From: Flavobacteriia bacterium
GTDB lineage: Bacteria; Bacteroidota; Bacteroidia; Flavobacteriales_D; Crocinitomicaceae
NCBI GenBank assembly: GCA_947462925.1
Contig: CANHQP010000032.1
Span: forward strand, 1-39,491
Direction of reading: 5' to 3'
Length of the DNA stretch: 39,491 bases
Below the pieces are notes generated by a model. That model did no database searches and had not been told where the DNA came from. It was given only the letters and a program-made list of their open reading frames with translations. This document shows positions 7,911 to 17,513 of this stretch, one piece after another. The number at the start of each line of letters is the position of its first letter. Position 1 is the first letter of the stretch. The translations under genes and the position numbers were made by a program.

Positions 7911-9028
7911 CTAGAAAAAGCATTCATATCATCTCACTTGATGTGCCATTTCCGCCGGATTATGGTGGAGTAATAGACATTTACTACCGCGCAAAAGCAT
8001 TGAAAAACTTAGGTGTTTATGTTATTTTGCATTGTTTCGAATATGGACGAGGAACCGACCATGATTTTAAAGAAATTGCAGATGAAATACATTACTATAA
8101 ACGCAAAAAATCACTTTGGTCCAATTTCAAAAAAGAACCATTTATCGTTTCAACAAGGCGCGACGAAAAGTTAGTAAATCGACTGTTAGAAGATGATTTT
8201 CCTATTTTAATGGAAGGTTTACACACTACTTCGATTTTGAGCGACGAGAGATTTGCAAATAGACAAAAATGGGTTCGGATCCACAATATCGAATGGCAAT
8301 ATTATGAAGCGTTGGCTTATGCGACAAGTTCTCCCTTGAAAAAATCTTTCTTCAAAAAAGAATCTAAAAAATTAAAGAAATACGAAAAAATATTAGCAAA
8401 AGCAGATCAACTTTTATGCTTGAACGAACAAGATATAGCTTATTATTCCTCAATAAATGCATCATCAATTTATTGGGCTGTTGGATGCGAATTCAAGGAA
8501 CTTGAAACTGTAAAAGCAGCAAATTTTGCATTGTTCCACGGAAATTTAAGTGTTTCTGAAAACGAACGTGCACTGCGTTGGATTGTTGAAAGCTGGGACT
8601 CAAATCAAATTCAGATTCCTTTGATTGTAGCGGGAAAGAATCCGAGTAAAAGTTTACAAAATGAACTGAAAAAACACGCATTTATTTCGCTAAAAAGCAA
8701 TCCTACTTCAGTAGAAATGGATGAACTTATTCGAACTGCTGAAATCAATTTACTCATCACTTTTCAATCCACTGGTGTAAAACTAAAGTTGATAAATTCC
8801 TTGATTCAAGGAAATCGTTGTGTAGTAAATCCGCTGATGATTGAAGGTACAGATTTAGGACAATTTTGTGAAATCATAGACGATGCAGAAGATTTAAATA
8901 GAACCATTTCCGCCAAAGTTGCATTTTTAGAAGAAGAAAAATCTAAAAGAATTGACTATTTGAAAGTGCACTTTGAAGCTGTTTCACAAGCGAAAAAGGT
9001 GTTGGGAAAAATAGGGTTTGAAATCTAG
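7907..9028 (+). CDS. Second GT4-like glycosyltransferase
   Basis: The start is the ATG of the ATGA that overlaps the previous stop (7907-7910), which gives 373 aa; the frame is open further upstream but only inside the neighbouring gene. The N-terminus, HIISLDVPFPPDYGGVIDIYYRAKAL, has the glycine-rich acceptor-side loop of GT4 enzymes. The middle has RIHNIEWQYYEALA and KADQLLCLNEQDIAYY. The C-terminal half begins FALFHGNLSVSENERALRWIVE, and later GVKLKLINSLIQGNRCVVNP takes the place of the usual donor-site motif. Coupled translation with the first gene implies that they act in the same glycan pathway. It ends only 5 bp from the convergent acetyltransferase gene. Confidence 0.78.
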   Translation: MTRKSIHIISLDVPFPPDYGGVIDIYYRAKALKNLGVYVILHCFEYGRGTDHDFKEIADEIHYYKRKKSLWSNFKKEPFIVSTRRDEKLVNRLLEDDFPILMEGLHTTSILSDERFANRQKWVRIHNIEWQYYEALAYATSSPLKKSFFKKESKKLKKYEKILAKADQLLCLNEQDIAYYSSINASSIYWAVGCEFKELETVKAANFALFHGNLSVSENERALRWIVESWDSNQIQIPLIVAGKNPSKSLQNELKKHAFISLKSNPTSVEMDELIRTAEINLLITFQSTGVKLKLINSLIQGNRCVVNPLMIEGTDLGQFCEIIDDAEDLNRTISAKVAFLEEEKSKRIDYLKVHFEAVSQAKKVLGKIGFEI

Positions 9029-9033
9029 CTACT

Positions 9034-9498
9034 CTAAAAAAACAATCTCCCATTCAACCATTCAGGATCTAAAATCGCATTTCGTTTTTTGTAAAAATCG
9101 ATGGCCAATTGATTCCATTCTAGTACTTGCCAATCCATGCGTTTCACACCAGATTCTTGGGCAATTGTAACTACTCTGTCAAACAATTTTCCGCCGATAC
9201 CAGAAGTTCTAAATTCTGGCAACACAAAGAAATCTTCCAAGTACAAACATTTTCCTTTCCAGGTTGAATAAGATGTGTACCACAAAGCAAACCCAACAAT
9301 TTGACGCGACTCAATTCCATTATTAATTGAAATATTTTCAGCTACAATCGCTTTGCAAATTTGCTCCTCAAACAAGTGAGTTCCCAGCGCTTCGGCAGTA
9401 TTACAAACTTCATTGGGAGCTTTTTCGTATTCAGCCAAAGCTTGAATCAAAAGCATAATTCCAAATTCATCACCCTTTTGAGCGGCCCTAATTTCCAT
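9034..9498 (-). CDS. GNAT N-acetyltransferase, SSAT/diamine-acetyltransferase-like
   Basis: A 154-aa acetyl-CoA-dependent N-acetyltransferase. Motif A is clear (LYLEDFFVLPEFRTSGIGGKLFD, with the R-x-x-G-x-G pyrophosphate loop) and motif B follows (WQVLEWNQLAIDFYKK). The run KCLYLEDFFV ... EWNQLAIDFY closely matches spermidine/spermine N1-acetyltransferase and thialysine acetyltransferase, so a polyamine or lysine-analogue substrate is likely but unproven. Its ATG overlaps the sprA stop by one base (TAATG), so it is the last, translationally coupled gene of the maeB-ruvA-sprA operon. A link with secretion is not evident. Confidence 0.85.
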   Translation of the reverse strand: MEIRAAQKGDEFGIMLLIQALAEYEKAPNEVCNTAEALGTHLFEEQICKAIVAENISINNGIESRQIVGFALWYTSYSTWKGKCLYLEDFFVLPEFRTSGIGGKLFDRVVTIAQESGVKRMDWQVLEWNQLAIDFYKKRNAILDPEWLNGRLFF

Positions 9499-12400
9499 TA
9501 CAATCCAGCCAAATTTAATCTGAAACGAATTCCCGCACTGGTGTTTCCTGTTGGATAACTTGAAGCAATTTTAGGTGTATTGATCACTTGATCGTAATAC
9601 AATTGAATTGTTAAGTTTTGTCCAATGTTGTAATCAGCTGACGACTTAATTGAAATCACTCGTTGACCTGCTGTACCTTGATTGGTATTTTCTTCAATTT
9701 TACGAATTACAGTTAAATTGTCACGGAAAGAAAAATCAAAACGCACATTCAATGGTTCTTCTAAGTTCTTAGATTTATACTTGATTGGCAATTTCACTTT
9801 TGCAAATTTATAACCAACACCAATCACCCATTCTGTACCTAAAATCTCAGTAATTTGATTATTAGTCAAGGCCAAATTCGCACTTCGGTCTTTCTTCAAT
9901 TCAAATTTCGTCAACAAACCTTGTCCGTTCACATTCCAAGTTGCATCTACACCAATCAATGGAGAGAATCTTTCGGAAACTGTAATATTGGAAACATTTC
10001 GAGCTACATAAAAATTATCGTTTTGGTCGAAACCCGTTGCGTTTCCATTCACATCTTGCGTAGCTTTCAAATTGGTTTGTAAACCACCTACAGTAACAGA
10101 AGAACTGTATCCATGTCTCAAGACAAAATTCTTCACTATTTTTTTCATGAATGGGAACTTTGTCAAACCATTGTAGTTTATATTCCAGTTTGGCAATGGC
10201 ATATTTTTGACTGGATTTATATTTGACGAATTAACTTTTTTATCTGTGTAACTTGTCAAAAATGCCCCTATAACCACTTCTTGCTGTGTGCCTCCATAAC
10301 CTGTAGCATAACCATTGACAACGCCCGTTGAATTTGGATTTTTGTCTCCTAATAAATTTGAAATTTCTGTTCGTTTGGCACGCATATTATCAAAAAGTGT
10401 AGATTCAAAGTTTTTACCCAATTTAGTAAATGCAGAACCAAATGAAATGGTTGAATAGGTCAAAGTTGCTGTTTCCATTCTACTTTGACTTTCATAGGCT
10501 AAATTTTCATCATTCCATCTGAAGAATTCACCTGAACTAATACCATAATTTCTATTGGCTGTCAATTCAATGCTCAAATCTTTCAATGGTTCCAACGATG
10601 CACGTGTCGAAATATTTTGGGTATGAGTAACTGTATATTGACGATTCAATGCACTGTTTTGAACCAACCAATTATTAGATTCAGCAACCCGAGCTATATC
10701 GTAACCTGTTTCTTTACCAGCCAAATTATAACGTTGTTGTCCAAAAACAAATCCTGCCATTCCACTTTGATTTCCATTGCTAAAACCAAGTACACTCGAA
10801 CCTTGATTGTAACCTGGAAGTAAGGTACCATCTGTCAAAGCATATGTTCCTGAAACCGATCTTACAGTCATTAAAAGTCTTCCAAGGAATCCTGAAACAG
10901 GGTTGACTTTATCTTTTTGTTTTTCTTCTCGTTCTTTTTGGCGTTTTAATCGGCGTTTTTTGCGCTCGAACTGACGTTTCTTGCGCTCCCATTTGCGAAG
11001 CTCTTTAGGCGTCATGTCTTTTTCTGGCTTGTCGGGAACCAATTCTTCTAGAACCTCCTTGGCATCCACAGCAGGTTTTTCTGTGTTCTTAGAAGGACCA
11101 TCATCCATGTTTTTTACGCCATTTGCTTTTGCTCTTTGAGGCTTGCCATCTGTAATAATCTTTTGCAAGAATTTAGACTTACTGTACAAAGTCGTAAAAT
11201 TCATTTGAGCTGTTGTATTAAAAACACGGCTATTTTGAATGATGTTTCCATATTCGCTTTGACCAAGAGGTGCTCGTTGCCAGTTGAATGTTCCGCTATA
11301 TTTCGCATTTCCTGTTACCCAATCCAAAGCAGGGATTTTGTCGAATGGAATATTATATTGCAAACCATAATCATGTGTATAATCGATACTTTGACCCAAA
11401 GTTTTCATTTGAGTACGGATTGTATCTTTGAATTCACGGTAATTATCTGGATCTAATTTTTTGTCTATTCTTCCTTGATTTTCATCGAAAAGAGATCGGT
11501 TATTTGCATTGAAACTAAATTTCAAATTTTTAGTAATGTCATATCCTAAATTGTAAGATCTATTCCATGTGAAGGACTTAACAAAAACTGGAGCAAATTC
11601 GTACCCTGGAGTAAGATTGTTTCTAACTTGACGTTCATTATAGCTACGAATCAAATCGTTATTCATTCCAATGTTCTTAGGTGTCAAGAAGAAATTAGCA
11701 TCTCTAATGATCGACCACCATTTAGATTTTTGCATGAACTTGATTTTCTTGAACGGCTCCACTGGTTTGGCAGCGAATGAATAATTATATGTTAAACCAC
11801 CTCTCCAAATTTTAGTTCTATCATATTCCAAATTGAAATCTCTATGCAAATTCTCGCTGTAAGCATAGCTTAGTGCAAAGTTTGAAATATTCCAAAAATG
11901 AGGCTTCGCATTGGCGCTTAATTCTTTCCTTACATTGGTGAAATTATATGATTTTCTTTCTGTATAATCTTGACCTGAACGTTCTCTTTCTTTTCTAGTA
12001 GCTGGATCATAATCAGCCAAACGAATATCTGGATTGTATGGGTCATACTCAGGATTAATAATTCCAACTGAATATCCATAAAAGAATGGCAAAGCTAATT
12101 TCACTCTTTTACCAAGGAATTGACCTAGTTGCACATTGGTGTTAAAATCAAATCCAAGTTGTTGGTTTCTTTGTCTTTCTTGCACACGACTTTCGATTGA
12201 ACCCCAGTTTACGCCACTATAATTTCCAGACATAGAAACTGTTGCAAAGTCTGCCGCTTGAATTTGCATTCTTGCTACTGCTGCAGATCCACCTTCATTT
12301 TGGAAATCTGTCAAACGCAACTCGTTTACCCAAATCATTGCGCATTTAGCCTCACCATCATCAGTCCAAGGATTTTCAGCTTGTTTGCTAGGATTACGAA

Positions 12401-15400
12401 TTCCTATCATAATCGATCGCACACCTTGCAAGTTCGGACTTCCTTTTACTTTGATTAATCTTTTCGGATTTCGGGGATCAATCATTACCCATTCAACATT
12501 GTTGGTCAAGGTTGAATTGGATGTCCCTGTGATTGCATTTCTTTTTTTCTTCGCATCCAATAAATCATCAAAAATAATTTCAACATTATTTGCCTCAGGC
12601 CAAATAGATAAATCATTGTTATCATACCAAATACTCTCTGTCAAAGGCATTTCGTATTCGTAGTAATTTTCTGTAAAATCAGTTCCCAAACGAATAAACA
12701 AAGTCAAATCTTCATTATTCAATGGTTTTGTTGTGGTGATTTCCTCCGCATGCACAAACATTTTCAATTTCTTGTACGTTCTTACATCAAACTGAACATT
12801 TCTGTAAGCGGCTCTGGCATCACCATCTTTTAAATTGCAAACTTCCAATGTCAAAGATTGCTCATTCAACTGTCGCTGTTGCACTTGAGATGGGTCTACC
12901 TCGCGGATAATAGAAGGAGGAAGTTTATAGTTGATTGGATTTCTTTCCGCATTCTCCTCAAAGTTTACAGCTGCGATATTGAAAGTTGTCAAATTTGGAT
13001 CAGTTACAATGCCTTCACCAGGAGTAACTAAATCCTCTAAAAATCTTCTCCATTCACCACGAATAAACTCCAATTTTGCAAAACGGATCACAACCTCTTC
13101 ATCAAATTCCTTCAAGAACATGCGCATGAACCTAATTGAACGGAAATCAGTGATTCCATTCACAATTTTTTCAGGTTGACTAACCGGGATTTTATACTGA
13201 ATCCATCTTTCTCTTTTGGTACTTCCCTCAGGAATAAATGTTTGAACACTCGTAACAAAGTTTTGCCCAACAATGGTATCTCCTGGTCTTAAGGATACTT
13301 TGTATTGAAAATAACTTTCTGTTTCAGAAATGTTATTATCCAAGTTTAAATCTTCTAAATCAGGAAGATTGGTTGCTTGCGTTGGATATCCATCGGTATT
13401 GGCTGTGTCCGACATTTCTGTCGTATATGAATTTCCTTCAGTAGAATTATATCTTTTGTAGCGCTCTAAAATGTTTGCTTTTTGATTGTCATACGTATCA
13501 TCACGGTAAAATCTATAATTATCACTGGATGGATCGGCAATCATTTTGGCTTTCGCTGCTGCTGTTAAATTTGGATTTGATTGGACCCAATTTACATAAT
13601 TAGTGTAAGCCAACTTTTCTGCTGCATCTCCTCTTCCATCCAAACCTACATCTTGATTCGCTCTTGATTCAGGATCTGTATTAAAAGCATTTACAACAAC
13701 TTGTTGCGTGGAAACGTTTGCCCAAGGCGTGGAATCAAGATTGTTGGTGTCACCAGCTGTTGGCGGCAATCCATTTTCAAAACTTTTACGAGAGTCTGGC
13801 AAAACATCTTCTGAAATATTTCCAAGGTTGAAATACAAATCTCCTCCATTATGTTGGGTGTTTGGATTTACATTTTCAGCATCTTGATTGAAAGGATCTA
13901 GAATCCAAAATTGTATAAATTCAATGTTTGTTTGCTCAAAATCATTGGTTGTTAGCGCGCGCATGATGCCACCCCAACGGTTTTCAGGATTCGTAAAGTT
14001 TCCATCGGCATCTATTGTGGTCGCAGTTGTATCATAATTATACATTCCACGCTCACTAGGATAATAGGCTAAATCCAAAAACTGCACGATTGGAACTGTT
14101 CCATAAGCCAACTGAGAGTTGGTAAAAATATCAGTTTGTTTCACCAAACGCATTCTACTGTCTGACAACATAGACGGATCGTCATTGATGTGTTTTGGTC
14201 TTAACGCGTTGTCAGAATAAAATAATTGATCAATTTGGTACCACGCTACTTTTGCTCTTTTATAACCTGCTGCTAAATTTTTAGAACTTGCTTCAGGAAA
14301 CAAAGATGGTTGACCCTGCGGAATTGAAGCCATTTTCCAAGCACTGACACTTTTCAAATCAATGGTCGTTTGGCTGCCTTCAAAATCATCAATGTAGGAC
14401 ATTCCGTCTTTGGTAATTGCTTTTGGAACACCAGGAATTAAATGCGCAACTTCTCCTGTAAATGAAATACTAGATTTCGCTTTGGTTGAAATTACCGGTA
14501 ATAAATCAACCAATTTGGTCAAAAATGGCAAATCTTTTCTAAAGGCAATATCTAGACCTAATACATTGTTTTTGAATGGTTCACTTCCAATATCTACTTT
14601 TTGAGTAACAGGTCTTTCCATCATTCTCATCCAAGTTCCGCCAATGTTGAAATCTTCAGAAAAGCGATAATTCATGTGCGTTCCAATCAAAGATTTGGCT
14701 TGAAAACCGAAAACCGAATTACTTTCGATTGAAATCTTTAAAGGTGTATTTGATTCTAAAATACCTGTGTTCAAAATTTTGACACGACCTAAATTATAAT
14801 CAACAGTAAAATCTTGACCTTCTACTAATTTGATTCCTCCCGCGGTGATCGTAACTGCACCTTGGGGAACGTTCAATGAATTTAAGGGAATATCAGAAGT
14901 AACCGAAGATTGATATTGTCCTTTTAATACGAATCTGTTTTTTAGTGGTATTTGCTGTGCGGCAGTTTTAGTAGAGTCATACAATTCTGTGTAAGCAGTA
15001 TTATTTACGATTGCTTCAGGAATATTTGCATCTAGTAATTTTTGCTTCAAAACCTGACCAAATGGTTCAACAGTAGAAAAGTAAACACGACCATTACGTG
15101 GATTTACAGTTCCTCCTCTTTCTGATCTATTTCCTGTAAAAGTCATTGGGGCAAAATCAAACAAACCATCAGAAAATGGCTGTTCATTCATATTGATTCT
15201 GTCCATTTCCAATACCGTAACTAATTGTTTGTCCTTGATTCCTTCAGCAGGGAAAAATGGCACTAACAAACTATTTTCGGGATTGTTATATAAAACATCT
15301 AGTCTGAATCCTGTTTTATCCAATTGATAAGCACCAATTGAATAAACATTTTTCATCATCAAATCCCAAATTCTATTTTTCGGATTAGTCAATGTTGGTT

Positions 15401-16871
15401 TCAATAACTTCAAAATCAAAGCATCCTGGCCTGAAACTCCGTCAACTGAAAATTCACCTACTTGGTAAGTTTCTCCCCTATAAGTATATTCATAAGCGAC
15501 CGCAAGTACCTCATCATTATTCAAAGGTAAATTCAATGAAATGAAACCCAAAAGTGCATTGTAAGAATATTCTTGATCAGTTAATTTTCTTGCGTTTTCA
15601 ACTTTTTCATAATGCTTCGCTTGCTCAAAAGGACCTGGGGACACACCTTGTGCTGATAAAGTAGAAACTGCATTAGAGAAACCTCTAATTCCTGCTTGAG
15701 CCGCGGCCCATTCATATAATCCATTGGCTTCGTTGTCAGGAAATTTAGCATTGGTTAAAGACCCTGGAGTTCCCTCCACGTTTTGTGCTTTAGATTCACC
15801 TAAATCTGCAAATGCGACAATATTTCTTGTGTTTTCAGTATTGTTGACACGATTTGTCAACCACACTTCCATTCTAGTTATATTTATTTCAGACTTTGGA
15901 ATCGGCAAAGTTGACATTGCTTCATCATACTCGTCTCGGAAATTTAGATTAATGAAATAGTGTCTATTAGCTTCGTAATTATCCGCTGAAATTTCAAAAG
16001 GTTGAATTTGAGCCTTTCCAGCAATGTTAATTTCTTGTCGTTTACTCTTAGATGAAGCCATAATTCCATCAACAGTAAATCTTCCAAATTTCATTTGAGA
16101 ATAAACTCCAAAAAGCACTTGAGAACCTTGAATCAAAGATGTTTTCAAAGGAAGTGTAACGTTACCTACTTCCAATTTTTGCATGATTTGGTCTTCATCG
16201 CCCGTATAACCAAGTTTGGTGATGTTGTCAAAATCAAAAGCTGCTTGGGTATTGTAACTGGCGTTCAATTTAATTTTAGTCCCAATTTGTCCAACTAAAT
16301 TTAATTGTATTTGCTGTTGGAAATCAAAACGTGTAATTCTTCTTTGTTTAACAGGCAAAATGGGATTATCATATCTGGATGAATTGACACCAAACGACAA
16401 TTCAATAGATCCTTGAGGACGAATACTGATTTCGTTGGAACCAAAAATATTCGTAAATGCTTTCCCGGGGATTTTAATTGATGGTTGAAAACCTCTTTTT
16501 GCTTGCGTTTCAGCATCAATTTTTTCCTTCCAATTTTCTTGCATCGCTTTGCGACGTTCGTATTCCAAATATTCTTCCAACGTCATCATGGAAGGATTTC
16601 GGTAATTCAAATCAGATTGACCAATTGTTTCTTTAAAAATGTAAGTACCCGTTTTTGGATCATAGACTATCGCAGGAGTAACAGAAGATGGATCACCCAA
16701 ATCAAAACTCTGAGTGGTTGTTTGCGTTGGATCAATATTATTGTTGATTGGAAACGGTAAAGTATCCGGTGGATTATTTTGCCCGAAGACCAAACTGGTA
16801 AACATACACGTTAAGACAAAGAATAATGTCTTAAGGTTCAATAACTTATTAATAAAAATATCTTTTTTCAA
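9498..16871 (-). CDS. sprA: SprA/Sov, outer membrane translocon of the type IX secretion system
   Basis: SprA is the giant beta-barrel through which T9SS cargo crosses the outer membrane in Bacteroidota. At 2457 aa it fits the family (about 2300-2500 aa). The signal peptide is about residues 1-31 (ending SLVFGQ). Near the N-terminus are KTGTYIFKETIGQSDLNYRNPS and a FTNIFGSNEISIRPQGSIEL stretch typical of SprA. The rest is mostly long amphipathic beta strands. A very basic, Lys/Arg/Glu-rich segment at about 1935-1990 is a variable loop. The order maeB-ruvA-sprA is that of Flavobacterium johnsoniae. The start is TTG (16869-16871): there is no ATG before residue 23, and that one would destroy the signal peptide. 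The ruvA stop lies one codon upstream in the same frame. The frame is intact throughout. Confidence 0.95.
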   Translation of the reverse strand: MKKDIFINKLLNLKTLFFVLTCMFTSLVFGQNNPPDTLPFPINNNIDPTQTTTQSFDLGDPSSVTPAIVYDPKTGTYIFKETIGQSDLNYRNPSMMTLEEYLEYERRKAMQENWKEKIDAETQAKRGFQPSIKIPGKAFTNIFGSNEISIRPQGSIELSFGVNSSRYDNPILPVKQRRITRFDFQQQIQLNLVGQIGTKIKLNASYNTQAAFDFDNITKLGYTGDEDQIMQKLEVGNVTLPLKTSLIQGSQVLFGVYSQMKFGRFTVDGIMASSKSKRQEINIAGKAQIQPFEISADNYEANRHYFINLNFRDEYDEAMSTLPIPKSEINITRMEVWLTNRVNNTENTRNIVAFADLGESKAQNVEGTPGSLTNAKFPDNEANGLYEWAAAQAGIRGFSNAVSTLSAQGVSPGPFEQAKHYEKVENARKLTDQEYSYNALLGFISLNLPLNNDEVLAVAYEYTYRGETYQVGEFSVDGVSGQDALILKLLKPTLTNPKNRIWDLMMKNVYSIGAYQLDKTGFRLDVLYNNPENSLLVPFFPAEGIKDKQLVTVLEMDRINMNEQPFSDGLFDFAPMTFTGNRSERGGTVNPRNGRVYFSTVEPFGQVLKQKLLDANIPEAIVNNTAYTELYDSTKTAAQQIPLKNRFVLKGQYQSSVTSDIPLNSLNVPQGAVTITAGGIKLVEGQDFTVDYNLGRVKILNTGILESNTPLKISIESNSVFGFQAKSLIGTHMNYRFSEDFNIGGTWMRMMERPVTQKVDIGSEPFKNNVLGLDIAFRKDLPFLTKLVDLLPVISTKAKSSISFTGEVAHLIPGVPKAITKDGMSYIDDFEGSQTTIDLKSVSAWKMASIPQGQPSLFPEASSKNLAAGYKRAKVAWYQIDQLFYSDNALRPKHINDDPSMLSDSRMRLVKQTDIFTNSQLAYGTVPIVQFLDLAYYPSERGMYNYDTTATTIDADGNFTNPENRWGGIMRALTTNDFEQTNIEFIQFWILDPFNQDAENVNPNTQHNGGDLYFNLGNISEDVLPDSRKSFENGLPPTAGDTNNLDSTPWANVSTQQVVVNAFNTDPESRANQDVGLDGRGDAAEKLAYTNYVNWVQSNPNLTAAAKAKMIADPSSDNYRFYRDDTYDNQKANILERYKRYNSTEGNSYTTEMSDTANTDGYPTQATNLPDLEDLNLDNNISETESYFQYKVSLRPGDTIVGQNFVTSVQTFIPEGSTKRERWIQYKIPVSQPEKIVNGITDFRSIRFMRMFLKEFDEEVVIRFAKLEFIRGEWRRFLEDLVTPGEGIVTDPNLTTFNIAAVNFEENAERNPINYKLPPSIIREVDPSQVQQRQLNEQSLTLEVCNLKDGDARAAYRNVQFDVRTYKKLKMFVHAEEITTTKPLNNEDLTLFIRLGTDFTENYYEYEMPLTESIWYDNNDLSIWPEANNVEIIFDDLLDAKKKRNAITGTSNSTLTNNVEWVMIDPRNPKRLIKVKGSPNLQGVRSIMIGIRNPSKQAENPWTDDGEAKCAMIWVNELRLTDFQNEGGSAAVARMQIQAADFATVSMSGNYSGVNWGSIESRVQERQRNQQLGFDFNTNVQLGQFLGKRVKLALPFFYGYSVGIINPEYDPYNPDIRLADYDPATRKERERSGQDYTERKSYNFTNVRKELSANAKPHFWNISNFALSYAYSENLHRDFNLEYDRTKIWRGGLTYNYSFAAKPVEPFKKIKFMQKSKWWSIIRDANFFLTPKNIGMNNDLIRSYNERQVRNNLTPGYEFAPVFVKSFTWNRSYNLGYDITKNLKFSFNANNRSLFDENQGRIDKKLDPDNYREFKDTIRTQMKTLGQSIDYTHDYGLQYNIPFDKIPALDWVTGNAKYSGTFNWQRAPLGQSEYGNIIQNSRVFNTTAQMNFTTLYSKSKFLQKIITDGKPQRAKANGVKNMDDGPSKNTEKPAVDAKEVLEELVPDKPEKDMTPKELRKWERKKRQFERKKRRLKRQKEREEKQKDKVNPVSGFLGRLLMTVRSVSGTYALTDGTLLPGYNQGSSVLGFSNGNQSGMAGFVFGQQRYNLAGKETGYDIARVAESNNWLVQNSALNRQYTVTHTQNISTRASLEPLKDLSIELTANRNYGISSGEFFRWNDENLAYESQSRMETATLTYSTISFGSAFTKLGKNFESTLFDNMRAKRTEISNLLGDKNPNSTGVVNGYATGYGGTQQEVVIGAFLTSYTDKKVNSSNINPVKNMPLPNWNINYNGLTKFPFMKKIVKNFVLRHGYSSSVTVGGLQTNLKATQDVNGNATGFDQNDNFYVARNVSNITVSERFSPLIGVDATWNVNGQGLLTKFELKKDRSANLALTNNQITEILGTEWVIGVGYKFAKVKLPIKYKSKNLEEPLNVRFDFSFRDNLTVIRKIEENTNQGTAGQRVISIKSSADYNIGQNLTIQLYYDQVINTPKIASSYPTGNTSAGIRFRLNLAGL

Positions 16872-16874
16872 AAC

Positions 16875-17450
16875 TTATAAAATTTTGAGTGCGTCTTTGA
16901 TTAGTTTTTCAACGGTTTCATCACCAGTACTCACTTTATCTAAAGCTTTATCTGCGGCTTTTTTATCAAAACCTAAGGAAACCAAAGCGGTTAACGCATC
17001 AAATCGATTCGTATTGTTTCCTGAGAAAATATTTCCTGCTGTAATATTGAATTTTAACATTTTATCTTTCAAATCGATGATCACGCGTTGAGCGGTTTTT
17101 ACACCAATTCCTTTGATACTTTGAATTGTTCTAACATCTTCATTTTGAATTGCTAGTGCAATATCTTCCGTAGAAAGTGAAGAAAGCATAATCATGGCGG
17201 TATTTGGCCCTATACCCGAAACCGAAATCAAATGATTAAACATTTCTCTTTCTTCCTTAATTGCAAAACCATAAAGTAGTTGAGCGTCCTCACGCACAAT
17301 AAATTGCGTATAAATCAAAATTGATTCATCAGAAGAAAGTGCAGAAAATGTATTCAAAGAGATTTTTACTTCATATCCAATTCCACCGCATTCTATGATG
17401 AGATTGGTTGGGTTTTTCTCTATTAATTTACCATTCAGGTGCGTAATCAT
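16875..17450 (-). CDS. ruvA: Holliday junction branch migration protein RuvA
   Basis: RuvA binds Holliday junctions as a tetramer and loads the RuvB motor in recombinational repair. The 191-aa protein has the N-terminal OB-fold (MITHLNGKLIEKNPTNLIIECGGIGYEV), two helix-hairpin-helix motifs (SVSGIGPNTAMIML and SIKGIGVKTAQRVIIDLKDK), and the C-terminal RuvB-binding domain (RFDALTALVSLGFDKKAADKAL). Length and order are normal. It lies 63 bp after maeB and ends 3 bp before sprA, in the same frame as sprA, so one operon is likely. Confidence 0.95.
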   Translation of the reverse strand: MITHLNGKLIEKNPTNLIIECGGIGYEVKISLNTFSALSSDESILIYTQFIVREDAQLLYGFAIKEEREMFNHLISVSGIGPNTAMIMLSSLSTEDIALAIQNEDVRTIQSIKGIGVKTAQRVIIDLKDKMLKFNITAGNIFSGNNTNRFDALTALVSLGFDKKAADKALDKVSTGDETVEKLIKDALKIL

Positions 17451-17513
17451 TTTTCAGTGTATTGATTGGCTGACCTTCGCTCATCAAAAAGACGCGCGAA
17501 CCATCAAAAATAA

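Noticed and set aside
10905-11060. Lys/Arg/Glu-rich segment in SprA as a possible insertion or frameshift
   Set aside because: The frame is intact on both sides, and basic variable loops are normal in this family.
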